A stretch of 64,000 nucleotides of DNA from NCBI GenBank assembly GCA_030248195.1, contig JASAND010022855.1, positions 16,819-80,818 on the forward strand, read 5' to 3'. This document shows positions 19,180 through 29,987 of this stretch, piece after piece. Within the stretch, counting starts at the first letter, position 1; each line of letters begins with the position of its first letter. A model generated the notes under the pieces. The model was not told the origin of the DNA. It saw only the letters and a list, made by a program, of their open reading frames with translations, and did not search any database. Source of the DNA: Trissonchulus latispiculum. Taxonomy: Eukaryota; Nematoda; Enoplea; Enoplida; Ironidae. Both the position numbers and the translations under genes were made by a program.

Positions 19180-19440
19180 AGTGTTCAGCAGTCGCGACAC
19201 ATTGAGCTCACGATTAAGCAAGCAAGGACCCAAAGGAACTGATATTAAGGGTTGTGTACACGAAGTATATATCTGGCAATAATTGCGAAAAGATAGCGAA
19301 ACAAGCAGACCTCTAAGTCACAGACTAAAAGAATACAAGAAAGCATGCGAGAAAGGTGAAGTATACAAAAGTGGGTTAGTAGAACACTGCTGATCAAACG
19401 ACCACGAACCAAGCTAGACAGAAGTTAAAGTCCCCCTCGG
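19180..19440 (+). pseudogene. GIY-YIG endonuclease remnant of the Penelope-like element
   Basis: A frame reads KGCVHEVYIW, then after stops SETSRPLSHRLKEYKKACEK and EVYKSGLVEHC, then a TGA and SNDHEP. The C-terminal half of the Penelope GIY-YIG domain has this R-x-EH-x(n)-G-x(n)-S-x(2)-EH-x(n)-H pattern. The GIY and YIG strands are degraded. Confidence 0.65.
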
Positions 19441-19585
19441 TTAAAGGCTCCGGCCCCGGCCCCGGACCGGGTGCATAAAACACGGCCCCGGCTCCGGCCC
19501 CACATACAAACACGGCCCCATTACGACCCCGTGCATAAAACACGGCCCCGTCACGGTCCCATGCATAAAGCACGGCCCCGACAAG
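19441..19585. repeat. CATAAAACACGGCCCC short tandem repeat
   Basis: Three to four imperfect units of GTGCATAAAACACGGCCCCG occur, with GGCCCCGG runs. The same motif is at 37258-37350 in the other orientation, so it belongs to a dispersed GC-rich element. Confidence 0.6.
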
Positions 19586-20143
19586 GCTCCATCAAAAAAA
19601 TGATGTTTTGACAACGGGAATTACATATAACAGGTATTCGTACCAAGACTTGGTGAAAGATGGCAGTATATATAAAAGGATAAGTTAAAGAACTTTCGTA
19701 GTTAAATCTTAAAAACACCGAATTGTTGTTTAAGGCCATGTATTCATATACATGGGGCCATACAAGAATAGTCATTCTAACAGCTACATTCATTAATTAG
19801 TTTGTATAGTTTTAACCAGAATTTAAACCTAACAGAAAGGATAGCTTGTAGTCTCAGATAGACAGAACTATCTCTCTTGTTTGAACAAAAATGCTTTCTG
19901 ACAGAACATTTTCATCAACTAGATATTACTTTAACTTGTATCTGTTTGCCTGTAGTTCAACTACTTCAGCCGTGTTTTGTGCATCATCAGTCACCACCTT
20001 ACCAAACGCTGATCGCATATGCTAGAATTGAGGAATGGCCAGTTTAGGAAGTGGACGTTCGCGCACTGTCAACTGAGTTTTGACAAATAACTTGCAAGTT
20101 GGAGAGCATTACCAAGTTTCCATAATTAATTCCTTTATATTAT
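19586..20143. other. No gene or repeat recognised
   Basis: This is AT-rich sequence with frequent stops in all frames. I saw nothing specific in it. Confidence 0.4.
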
Positions 20144-20697
20144 AGAAGAAGAGTAAGCCACTAAAGGGCTTATTTTCTTGTCATTGCGCGGTGCTCCGCC
20201 CACAATACGCGAAAGTTCCCCCGTTTGGTGGGGGGAATCGACAAGCATACCCCCTCCTCGTTTGGTGGGGGATAGCAAAAAGAGGTCCCCGTTTAGTTGG
20301 GGGGGGGGGTCGGCAGACGGCGGTCCCGGTTTGGGGGAGGGGTCGCAAAGTCAGGCTAGGAATGACTGAATCTGTTGCTGTTGGCGACCCCACGCCAGAC
20401 TGGGACCTCTTTTCTGCTACCCCCCCCCCACCATACTGAGACCCCTTTTGCCTACCCCCCTCCTCCAAACGGGGACCTCTCTTTGCCATCCCCCACCAAA
20501 CGGGGACCCATTTTGGAATAGAACAAAATCTATCGTAATCCTCTGCTCTACCCCCTACCCCCCACCAAAAGGAGGGGGATATGCGCTGTCGACTTGGTCG
20601 ACCCCCTCCCAAACGGGGGGAACATTCACGTATTGCGGTCGGAGTACCGTTACGCAATGCCAAGAAGAGGAGCCCTCCAGTGGCTTACTCTTCTTCT
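20144..20697. mobile_element. 554-bp fold-back with AGAAGAAGAGTAAGCCACT ends
   Basis: The first 19 bases and the last 19 are exact inverted copies. Diverged inverse arms with CATTGCG and AATACG-GAA-GTTCCCCC and C-rich/G-rich cores follow. TA-rich DNA on both sides hides any target duplication. The open frame across its C-rich core is an artefact of the repeat. Confidence 0.75.
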
Positions 20698-21480
20698 TAT
20701 ATATATATATATATTGGTATTACTAAGCTAAGTTAACGAATCGCAAGGTTAAGTTTTTTAAAGTCTGTAACTGGGTGACGTTCGCGCGATTACGGTAGCT
20801 CCTTCTCGTCACATGTACCCCTTAAACAGATGGCTCCAAATCTACCTACTATCTGTAAACAAGTTAATTAAACTAATAGACCATTGTAAAAATTCGCTAC
20901 CAAAGACCTACACCTGCGAAGTTGTAAGCTCAACGCCCCCTAAAATACCTACGCCTGGATAGATGTGAATTTACACTTGAGTACCACGAGACACAGAAAA
21001 AAGGTCGCGCAAAGGACTTCAAAAGCAAGCACCCACAAACATTTCCAGTTAGTTGTTCTGTTATTTTTTATTCTGTTATAAACTTGTTGTGCAGCCCGAA
21101 GTGGCTTTTGGGTGAATAAAGGTGAAAGGTTGAGAGCGTTGTGAGAGAAGAGAATTTAGGGGTATAGCAGGTAAGAAGTGAGACAGTGTGATAGTTATTG
21201 AGAGATAGAACTGCTAGGTTGAAGGTGAAATTTTAGAGTTTTAATAGAGTAGGGAAGTGTTACATCTGAGTCATTTCTCCATTTCAGAAGCCATAACCAC
21301 AAGGCTAGCTTAGTTACTGCTAGCTGCTAGCTACTTGCTAGCTAGCTTAGACACTGTTATTATTCCTGCTGGAGCAGGAATGTATAAAAAGGGTTTTAGT
21401 ATGTCCATTGCAGTATGAATCATTTCTCCATTAAAGAAGTCTTATCTTCAACATGGGGCTAGCTTAGGCATGAGTTTTTT
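20698..21480. other. TA microsatellite then unassigned sequence
   Basis: A TA run is at 20698-20715. Later there is a cluster of GCTAGCT words at 21300-21350 and two near-copies of CATTTCTCCATT (21269 and 21419). No gene is seen. Confidence 0.4.
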
Positions 21481-21785
21481 TGAGAGACAATGTGCAAATT
21501 AGGTTTGTCAGCCCCTACTTAAGCGGCTGGATGGACAGGCTTTACGCAGTCGTCGGCTGTCTGCACTGCAATCAACATGGTTGCACATTTTTGAGCACCA
21601 GTGTAGCTTGGGAGCTACACCTAGATGCACTAGGATTAGGTAGGTTGATAGTTAGTGCATATGTAGCCTGCTTGCATTTACGACAGATAAGGTGTCGGAC
21701 GATACAGCCTGGAGGCTCCCTGGCTCCAATCGCTATGGTCGCATTTTAGACCAGGCGGCTGAACTCATTTCACAAGAGCGCAGGC

Positions 21786-22450
21786 ATGCCTGCAATCTCC
21801 ATGAACTCTGCCTTCGTCACGTGTTGGATTCGCCACCCAAAACTACTCATCGTTGGATGTGCTGATCTCAAATATGGAATGTGGATGTGGAATGAACGCG
21901 CTGTGGAATGTGGATCCGTAATTTTCCGAGATCGGTTCCAGTTTCACCATCTTTCTGCCATGCTTCGGGGCATCGATGTCAACCAGTATACCTACCTGAT
22001 TGTTCACAGTGGCATCAGCCAACTTCGCGACTCCTCTGCTGACTGAGAGAAGGACATATCGTCGGTTCTCGACTACCTGACGCAGCAACCGATTTCTATT
22101 TACGTATCGGGGCATTTTCTTCACCGGAATTCGCCTTTTCCGGCCGAAACTGTTGTCGCACGCGACACATTTCTCCGGAGAAAATGCCAGAAGTTATACC
22201 TTAACTACCTCTCGACATTAGCTCGATTTCACCCAGATCCATAAAGTCTCCACGTTTGCCATCTTTATGACTCCCCCCTGAGCCTTGCTACCATCTTTCG
22301 CCTGACGGTACATCTCGTCTGTTCAAATGTTGGGAACTGGAGAAGCCACAGTTCGCCTTGGCGCAATCTTACTTCAGCGACCAACAGATGCTCAGCATGG
22401 TCCGACTACGGGTCGGCCCTCCCGGAATAAATCTCGAGCGCTGGACAACA
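21786..22450 (+). pseudogene. Possible SGNH/GDSL-hydrolase-like relic
   Basis: One frame reads KLLIVGCADLKYGMW, then YLIVHSGISQLRDSSAD, a stop, then ISIYVSGHFLHRN and FLRRKCQKLYLNYL. In a second frame downstream it reads YHLSPDGTSRLFKCWELEK. The order resembles SGNH hydrolase blocks (nucleophile turn, GxN-like loop, C-terminal His in HLS-x-G). Such domains occur as accessory frames in some retroelements (CR1, Ngaro). The expected Ser in the first block is Cys-Ala here, and the frame is broken. The assignment is tentative. Confidence 0.35.
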
Positions 22451-23547
22451 CAAGTTCAGCCCAATACGGCAAGCAAGCATAGGCCCTCCCTCATAGGTCT
22501 TAAAATGACTGACCATGAGAACTGAGAAGTCATAGAAATATGTAATGGAATAACTTAAATCCCATGCTCAAAAGTGGTTAAAAAGTCAGTTTCTAATTGA
22601 CCATCATTCCAAAAGAAGTTCCTACAGAAAATGGAACCTGAAGATCCTGCTTATGTTTAGCTTTAGTTTTGATATTGTGTCATAATTGATTGTAATTGTA
22701 TAATTGCTGAAATCAGAGTTGCCAGACCCAAATAAGCATCCTATAACTATTACGAGAGGAAAAGCTTAAATTTATTCCAACATTAACACTTAAAAGGTCT
22801 CCTACAAGGCCTAGTTAGGACTATTTAGCTCAAAATAATGACCTATTACACTTGAGGTGATAATAATAATAATAATAAGGGCAATTTCGAAATTCCACTT
22901 TCCGGAAGCACAGGTGTCCTTTCCCTCAGTGACCCGGGTGCGGTCACTTTCCCTTTCATTGCTAAGATTAATGCAAGAAGAATCATAAAAGACCAGGAGT
23001 TCCAGTACTGGCATGAAAATTAGAATGTAAAGCTATCACAGAAAGAATTCAGTACCACTAATTAAGGAGAAATGCAGGAACCTTTTTAGCAGTGTCTTAA
23101 AATACTTTTTGCTGTTTAAATAATTTATATTAGAAGATGGTTTAGTTAAATAATCGCATAATTATGCCGTACGTAAGGAATTAATTGTAATAAGTACCTA
23201 AGTGCGTAAATTTGCAGTAATTTATGTTTTACGATATTCTAAGACTTTAAATTGTTATTAATAATGTTGATTAGTATTAGTTAGGCTTATTTATGTTAAT
23301 TAGCTAATTATTACGTAAGAAATGAATTTTTGGTCGGTGACACAACTTAGGCTCACAAGAAAGAGAATTTTCTCCCATTTCCAGAAATGCAATCTCCACG
23401 TTCTAACTCCCAAAATTGAGTGAGTTATAAACGAAAATGTTTTAGTAAGATTAGCTTTTGTTTCATAATCTAACTTTACTGAAAAGGAAAGTCCTAAAAG
23501 TGGACTTCTAAAAAAGCTTTATACTAACTTTCTTTCATTCTTTCTTT

Positions 23548-23574
23548 GTCTGGGAGGTTGTCTACCTCCCAGAC
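23548..23574. other. Perfect 11-bp hairpin, unit A
   Basis: GTCTGGGAGGT pairs with ACCTCCCAGAC around loop TGTCT. The unit B counterpart at 30745-30773 has stem GTCTGGGAAGC and GCTTCCCAGAC, so two stem positions differ and both partners changed together. Confidence 0.8.
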
Positions 23575-24027
23575 TACAGGCTTGTCCTCAGGTGAACTTT
23601 TGTTGGGCCTAGTCCAACAAAAGGAGGACAACAAAAGTTCGCCTCTTGGAGGAAAATAGACACACTCTTTTGCACACACACAAAGTCCAGAGGGGGCTTA
23701 ATTCATTCCCCCATAATTAAATTATTATGAAAATGTATTGCGCATAGTTAGTCAAGTACGTAGTATATCGAGATTCTTATTTTAAGTCTTCAAAAATTAC
23801 GTAAATTGCGTAAAATTCGGAAATAAGGGTCAAAATTGTAATATTTCCCCTTTGGTTACGTTTACGTGTTAACCAAAGTTTCGCAAAATTTTGCAGAATT
23901 TCAGCACCCAAAATCCATCAAAAATGGGTCAGTTGGGGGCAATAATTCGCAAATCTCATTAATCTTGGTCCTTAATAGCCCAGCTGGCTCAACCAGCCGC
24001 TGCTGGCCCCGTGCAAAACATAGCAAG

Positions 24028-24057
24028 CTTCTAGAAAGTTCTAGAACTTTCCAGAAG
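24028..24057. promoter_or_regulatory. Six-unit heat-shock element, unit A
   Basis: Consecutive 5-bp units read cTTCt aGAAa gTTCt aGAAc tTTCc aGAAg, the alternating nTTCn/nGAAn array bound by heat-shock factor trimers. A core-promoter-like TCAGT (24161) lies about 105 bp downstream, preceded by CCAAAATTTCAACTC. Both the array and the TCAGTGTTCGTT block are kept in unit B. Confidence 0.7.
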
Positions 24058-24417
24058 CTTTATTCTAGAATAAAAGAAGAATGCCGCCTCCAAGCCACTA
24101 ATGACCTGTCACCGAGCTGTTAGCAAAACTGTCAGATCGGTCCCCAAAATTTCAACTCTTTCAGTGTTCGTTTAACAGTGGCCGAGAGCGGCCGGATTTT
24201 GACTTCCCTTCCCGCCGTGTGTGTTACTTCTCGGACCACAGGTGTGGTACGGGAACATAGTAACACACACTCCCCTTAGGACGCATTTAGGACTTTTCTG
24301 GCCCACACTGGCCACAAAAGGGCTGAGAGAAGAAACACGAACACTACAAATTGAGGAGCCATCTGGGTTTTTTATGCCCGGCTCAGGATCAGCAACATAG
24401 AAAAAATATTAGGCATT

Positions 24418-24602
24418 TTTTGGCCTTTTGGCCCTTTTATATGTGTGATTTTCGGCCTTTGGGCCTTATTTTTTATGCTATTTTTGGGCCTTCGTGGCCA
24501 ATTTTTCATGGAATTTTTGGGCCAGTGAGCCCCGATTTTATAACAACTTTTTGGGCCTAAGGCCATCCTTTTTATTTCCATAGCATGTTGGGCCTCCGGG
24601 CC
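24418..24602. repeat. GGCC mini-hairpin array, unit A
   Basis: Six small hairpins occur at intervals of about 30 bases: GGCCTTTTGGCC, GGCCTTTGGGCC, GGGCCTTCGTGGCC, GGGCCAGTGAGCCC, GGGCCTAAGGCC and GGGCCTCCGGGCC. Loops vary while the GGCC arms stay. They are separated by T-rich spacers. Similar units stand at 31943-32095 in unit B. Confidence 0.65.
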
Positions 24603-24655
24603 AATTTTATTTTACCTTTTATTTTATTATTTGATTAATCCAAAATTACAAGGAC

Positions 24656-24699
24656 AGCTCATGTAAACCCCTCCTGTGCGATGGAGGTCTTGAGATGTG
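24656..24699. other. GTAAAC stem-loop motif, copy A1
   Basis: An outer stem CTCA/TGAG encloses an asymmetric loop (TGTAAACC opposite TCT) and an inner stem CCTCC/GGAGG with loop TGTGCGAT. It is one of five occurrences in the two units. Confidence 0.6.
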
Positions 24700-25205
24700 T
24701 CCACTTTTCTCTTCTTTTATTTTTCTCGTTTTAATTCCATTTTTACCTACCAAGCCACGGCCTTTATGGCCAAAAATATTCTCTTGAGTTGTCACTTTTG
24801 GGGTTATTTTTGTAGTTTTCATGGGATTAAGAGTGGGGCCCAAACCTATGATTCTAAGTTAGAGAGCCCCTTGATTACGGCTCTGAAATTAATAAGCTAG
24901 TTAGAAGAACTATTTCCCCACAGCCGGCAACTAGGAGTTGCCGGCCTTGTTTTCACAAAAGCACTGTAAACATCTTAAAAATTACACGGCCTGTACTATG
25001 TTTTATTTTTAGCGTTAGGTCGGCAGTAAAACCATTAGGCACCAAAAATATAGGGTGTTTTAAAAGCCAATCTTTAAAACTTGAGTTGTTCTATGTTTAA
25101 TTTAATTAATTATTAAGCAATCATTTAAGAGGAATGGCCGGCTTCCTCATTTTTCGTAGTATTAATTAATTGTGTATTTGATTTAATCAATTGTTCCTTG
25201 TTGCT

Positions 25206-25232
25206 AGTAATAATTGCTTAGCAATTATTACT
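25206..25232. other. Perfect 12-bp AT hairpin, unit A
   Basis: AGTAATAATTGC and GCAATTATTACT pair around TTA. The unit B partner at 32284-32310 is AATAATAATTGC, TTG, GCAATTATTATT; the differing outer base pair is again matched on both arms. Confidence 0.7.
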
Positions 25233-25422
25233 CTCCGCCTTTCGTCAAAAGTCAAGTTAAACCTTTTCCAAACTTGTGAAGTTTAAGCCTTTTTCCCATA
25301 AAATTTCTTTTATAAGCAATTCTAAGGAATTGCAAAGCCGTAAAACTCGCACACAACAAAGTTCAGAGTTTATAAGTTTCCTACGCAAATGAGCCTAAGT
25401 TTAATTTATTAGTTAGTTCAAG

Positions 25423-26157
25423 AAAAAGTACATAATATAAGAGTGTGCCACTAGGCACACTCTATTGGTGATTTCATAGTCCCTGTCGCCTCTAGGCGCG
25501 CGTCTACGCGCGCGTCTACGCGCGTAGACGCGCGTTGGTGCGCGTCAACGCGCTACACTGCCATGTCACATTTGGAGGCGTCGACGCGCGTTGACGCACG
25601 TCGACGCCTCCAAACGTGACATCACGTCCTGCTGCTATGCTAGCACTGGAAGCGTCGACGCGCGTAGACGCCTCCAAATGTGACATGGCAGTGTAGCGCG
25701 TCGACGCGCGTACACCTGCGTTATATATTGACGTTTTGACGTTTGTATTGACGTTTGTAGATGCGCGTAGACGCGCGTCGACGCGCGTACACCTGCGTTC
25801 GCGACTATGAAGGCACCTTATGTTATCAGAGCAAAAACTATGCTCTGCTCGCTAACGGCCCACCCCCCCCCCCCGCAAATTAGACCCATCACTTCAAAGC
25901 ATTTCGTGCGCTATGTTTGTGTTCTAAAACTCGAAGCAGGCACAAAATTCGCACACACACTGCTTTTGTTTTCGAGCTTAAGCACATAAACATAGAGCGA
26001 GTGAGCGTACCCCCGTTTTGACTAGGTACTGATTTGCGGGGGGGGTCACTAGGGTCTGATTTTCGGGGGGGGGTGGGTCGTTAGCATGCAGAGCATAGTT
26101 TATGCTCTGATAACACAGAGTGTGCCTAGTGGCATACTCTTATATTATGTACTCTTG
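25423..26157. mobile_element. 735-bp fold-back TIR transposon, 7-bp TSD, copy 2
   Basis: The flanks GTTCAAG (25416-25422 and 26158-26164) are an exact 7-bp duplication. The terminal block AGTACATAATATAAGAGT then TGCCACTAGGCACACTCT is repeated inverted at the right end. The inner arms share TTATCAGAGCAAAAACTATG with copy 1. Its left side is enlarged by a CG-rich nested fold-back (25466-25824). Confidence 0.82.
25466..25824. mobile_element. CG-rich nested fold-back of GACGCGCGT words
   Basis: The ends GGTGATTTCATAGTC and GACTATGAAGGCACC are inverted. Inside, CGCTACACTGCCATGTCACA (25552) and its complement (25678-25697) flank many ACGCGCGT and TCGACGCGCG words. It is absent from the 399-bp relative, so it inserted later into copy 2. 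Confidence 0.6.
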
Positions 26158-26464
26158 GTTCAAGTAGCTAGATAATTATTGATATGACTGTTTTGTAATA
26201 TTGAGGTTGAATGTTTTGCAAGTCTGAAGTGTAAATGTTCTGTGAGATTGAAATGTGAATGTTTTGCAAGACTGAAGCGTGAATATGTTATAAAACTTTG
26301 GTGTGAATGTGTTCCTAAAAAAAGATACCTAAGGCGGTTATTCGGGTAAACCCGTCATGGAGCGCGAGGTTTCGAAATTAACCGAGTTTCAAGGATGTTT
26401 GGTTGAATGGTTGTAGGATGTCCTGATTTGCGTGTATGCAGAATGAATGTTTTTGAATAATTGC

Positions 26465-26516
26465 GGCGGCAACTCACGGAAACACCCCTTGTACGATAGG
26501 GGTTGTGAGAATTGCC
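26465..26516. other. GTAAAC stem-loop motif, copy A2
   Basis: The outer stem GGCAA-CTCA pairs with TGAG-AATTGCC. The internal loop has GGAAACA opposite TTG. The inner stem CCCCT pairs with AGGGG around TGTACGAT. Confidence 0.6.
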
Positions 26517-26967
26517 AAATCAGTGTGGATGTCAGTCGATTGAATGGTCATTGATAACGTAGTTAGCAATATTGGGATAATCCAGGAATTTTAAGGTTTA
26601 TCAAATCGTAGTAAACTCTACCACTAATTGTCAAGTTGCAAATCGTATTAAACTCTATATAAATTAAAAGACAGCATTTAAAACAGTCCGAAATGTCAGT
26701 TAAGCCGGATTATCTTAATATATGGTAATTTATTGGTTCTCATCTGGTGCATGAGACCAGTCCTTTAAAACTCCTGTACTAGACAGGAAAATAGTATGAA
26801 TGTGTATAAATGTCTGTTTATTGTTGAACATTTGTTGATCTGAGGGATATGAGTGTGATAAACAGTGTGAATGAGTACCTATTTCAATATCGAGGTAATA
26901 TGCAAAGTAGGTAGTTAATCTAGTCCAGGGTCACGGGGACCTCCAGGATAAGCTGATACTACCAGGT

Positions 26968-27033
26968 GGTCCTCGATTCGTTCACGTAGGTATCCCCGCA
27001 GGAAGGGAGTGGACGAATCGCAAATAAAGGACT
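26968..27033. other. CGATTCG hairpin, unit A
   Basis: GTCCTCGATTCGTTCAC and GTGGACGAATCG plus AGGAC form a long stem. In unit B (33473-33537) the stem is CGATTCGCCCGC with GCGGGCGAATCG, so the variable middle changes in step on both arms. Confidence 0.65.
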
Positions 27034-27788
27034 TCGTGCTGGTCTATTTCACCTGTTTAGAGCCAAATTTTGTCCCAAAACATGTAATATAAATTAGTTA
27101 AGTCTGTCCAATGTTTCGTAACTGTATGTATTGATTAGCTGGATCCGTGCCAGTTATGCCTATGCTTAAAACTTATTATTAAAACAGCCAAATTCATCTC
27201 GAGCTAGTATTTCTTGTAGTGCATTGCAAAATAGTTCATACATTTTGTCAGCCTTTAGCACAAAAGGCAAAAGTTAGTTTTAATCAAATTGCAGGAATTA
27301 TGTCAAAACTGTTATTCTCGCCCTCACTTGCTCTCACTAACGGGGCAACTAATTTGGCTGTTAAGTTGTACTTTTACGAAGTATATTATCTGTACAGTTT
27401 AGACCTTTTATGTTAACCAGTACTCCAAAAGGTAAAGTTTTCTGTCTGAAAATCCTCGCCAAATTGGGTTATAAACATCGAATCATATTTGTTTGTCAAA
27501 ATAAACGAGTAATTATAGGATCTAACGGCATATTCGGGGAATATCCTTACGTAAGTATCAAATAAACTTAAAATCACATAAATAATAGTTAGTAATGTAT
27601 TAATACTGTGTAATTACGTAAGAATTGAGAATCGCAACAAAACCATCTTCTAATAGACTTAAAAGGAATAATCTTGCAAATAAGTGTTTCTACTCTTGCT
27701 AACTCTTTATACAGGAAACAGGTGCTTTCCTGTCGCAAAGGCCCAAACTGGCAGAAAAGCCTTAGGCTTCAAACCTAATTATGGACAG

Positions 27789-27875
27789 ACCGAATATGAC
27801 TGTAGATGAATACACGTTGAATCGGCGATTTCCTGCATCCCGATGCAGGAAATCGCCCTAAAATTCATATTCGGT
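27789..27875. other. Two-storey hairpin, unit A
   Basis: The outer stem is ACCGAATATGA/TCATATTCGGT (27789-27799 with 27865-27875). The inner stem is GGCGATTTCCTGCAT/ATGCAGGAAATCGCC with loop CCCG (27824-27857). The unit B homologue at 34293-34375 keeps both storeys with different base pairs. Confidence 0.75.
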
Positions 27876-28977
27876 GAAATTGTAACCTGTATCAAGCCAA
27901 TAACGCATAATTGATCACGATTTTATCCCGCTAAAGCGGTTCAAAGTGTGTTATTTCTGTTTTTCGACAACATCTCAGTTAGAATTGACTAAAGTTCCAA
28001 TTTTCGTCTCTGAAAGCCTTAAAAGTGAGTAATAGTTGCTGGGTTTGATTCCCGCACTTGTATTAACCCATTTGATTCAGGTTCGCTGAAGACTGCATCC
28101 TGCCAAGAATCACTTTGTGTGGAACCTGATCCTGAGAACTTTATGCAATTAGACTGATTTCTGTGAACGTAGTTCAGTCCAGTAGAGATACTTGATAGCC
28201 GTATAGATTGATTGATTCATTTGTCGATTCACAGACAGTTCAGATTGTTGAAGGTACATTGGGAACTGGATATCTATAGACAGTAGTCTTAGGCAGAGAC
28301 AGCAGTTTAGTGAACCGAATCTTTGGGAAAACCAGCCGAAATTAAATACTTCGCCAGAAAACTCACTCATATATTCATTATTAAAAATTGAACGAACTTT
28401 CTCAAAATGTATCCTATTATCCATTCTATCCTAGCTGTTGCGGGAATGATCCCGTGCGTCTTGTCTCTGGCTTAGGCCACTAATAGAACTTATTAGAAGA
28501 AGCATTCAGAAAGAATCAGATCTGAACGAAGCCATCGCTTAAATTTATTGCTTAATTTACTTAATAATAACATTTGTAGCCATCTCCCGGTAACACCCCG
28601 CCTAGACCGACCACTGTATTGTTCAGTGACCCAAGCTTCCGCAACCACTCGTGAAGCTGCAGGTGTAGCTTGACGGGATCACCCAACTTCCTAGACCGGA
28701 ACTGTTCAGAACCGACACTCTGTTAAATTTAGTTAATTATTTGTTACATTGAACCTGTAGTGTAGTTTTCTGTAAAAGACGAATAGAGAGTAGATTTGAA
28801 TCATACACACGACACGCAACACTACCTAACGTGCCCAGTCATAACACCTGAAGAAGAGGACTAATAATTAGTCTCAAATTAATTATCAACCGGTCAAACT
28901 CTAATTTAGTTAAGCTATAATTCGGTAATCTCTCGTCCCTTAAAATAATTCTCCCCAACCAAGGGCTGGCAACTCTG

Positions 28978-29987
28978 GTAAATCGAGTAACCTGTATCGT
29001 TTGAATATTGTAATTCTAATTGTTGTCAATAACTGCCGTGAGATCTTTCTGCCCCTTCTAATTGTATCTATAACGTCATTAGATAATAAATTAATCTTGT
29101 TACGTGTAATTGTTAGTCTACGTTTCAGCTGCTGAAAAGAGATCCAGGTGAGATCTCCCAACAGTGATAAAGATAAATTGTTCAGATAAAGATAATTGGA
29201 TGTGAACCCAGAGTTGAAGGCTAACAGTCTGATTTAAGTTTTGACCTGTAGCGTCAGAACGTTCCTATCCATACTCCAGGTGCGATTGGATAGAGCCTAA
29301 CCCACTAAACGAAGACTGATAAGAAATGACAGAAGTTTGATGGAGTTTCTTAGACTATAACACAGGTGGACAAGAGGGGTGGGGAAAGTTCCTCCCTCGG
29401 CGAAGTAGTCCACATGGGGTCGCGAAATTACTCAATAATAGGTCTACAAAGGAATATTGCCCCCTTTTGGGGCCAACTTGTTGATAACGTTTATACACAG
29501 CTAGATGCAGCAAGAGGCATGGACGTAGGCAAGGCCTTGTGTCTATTATAATATGAGTATGTAGTAAGCGACTTGTTTGATGCAGGTCTGCTGATGTAAA
29601 ACACTGAGGCAGCAACTCAACCTGGCATTATTTACGCTTTTCGAAAGGTTTTTAGAGAAAGTTTGAATACTGTTTAGAAGAATTTAGCTACATGATGCTG
29701 GATTGAGAAAGTAATTGGAATGTGGGGGAGGAAGGTCCCCCTGTGTCTCTTGCAGTTTCTCAATCCAGCGGATCAGTTCTGGTTGAAATTCTAAGCATAT
29801 GTAATGAAAGGACTTTCATTAATAGTCAAAATGGGTCAAAATTGGTTAACCAGTTAATTGTTTCAAAAGAACGAACAAAATCTCGTTAAATGGAGGATCA
29901 TTGCATTAGTTATGGTTCATCATGTTTGTCAGAATCAAATGTCCAAGTTCATATTTGTATAGTTATTTTGTATTTGGAAACAATTAT
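28978..29987. repeat. Spacer between units A and B
   Basis: 29135-29300 still resembles 35740-35960 (AGATCCAGGTGAGATCTCCC versus AGATCCGGGTGTGATCTTCC), so the true repeat unit may reach beyond the CAGAGTTGCCAGA ends. The rest, including a 61-codon frame at 29366, shows no recognisable gene. Confidence 0.45.

Larger units (their letters stand above)
16950..19440 (+). mobile_element. Penelope-like element, decayed and interrupted
   Basis: Plus-strand pieces in order: DNSITVLPVDKANITVVV (about 17000), GLPKVHKPEVP (about 17730), LAKFLVKIISPL (17800), LVSFDVESLF (17920), ISGLAMGSPLSPALCNLYME (18140-18210), YVDD (18273-18284), NKLAFMDVDIAK, ENGYPAKVIREAI, VPYAGRSTDKLN and, last, RLKEYKKACEKGEVYKSGLV with EHC (19320-19390). 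This is the reverse transcriptase followed by the GIY-YIG endonuclease end of Penelope-like elements. A 515-bp insert splits it after 17216, a 399-bp transposon splits it at 18766-19164, and several frameshifts and stops are present. Confidence 0.82.
22714..28977. repeat. Hairpin-rich non-coding unit A (about 6.3 kb)
   Basis: It is bounded by CAGAGTTGCCAGA (22714) and its inverted form CTGGCAACTCTG (28966-28977). It has no conserved reading frame. In order it carries a perfect hairpin (23548-23574), a heat-shock-element palindrome (24028-24057), an AGAG-loop hairpin (24180-24193), a GGCC mini-hairpin array (24418-24602), GTAAAC stem-loops (24656, 26465), a GTAATAATTGC hairpin (25206-25232), a GATTCG hairpin (26968-27033), a double stem (27789-27875) and a B-box-like GGGTTTGATTCCC (28042). 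A 735-bp transposon interrupts it. Unit B repeats this order. The strand of any transcript is unknown. Confidence 0.75.

Noticed and set aside
20181..20663. 160-codon minus-strand frame
   Set aside because: It is the poly-C/poly-G core of a fold-back; the Gly/Pro/Arg-rich translation exists in several frames by composition alone.
24656..24699. Hammerhead or other known self-cleaving ribozyme
   Set aside because: The CUGAUGA and GAAA core boxes are absent, and the loop does not fit other classes I know.
28035..28065. tRNA gene suggested by GGGTTTGATTCCC
   Set aside because: Only a T-arm-like element is present; no acceptor, D or anticodon arms could be paired around it or around 34515.
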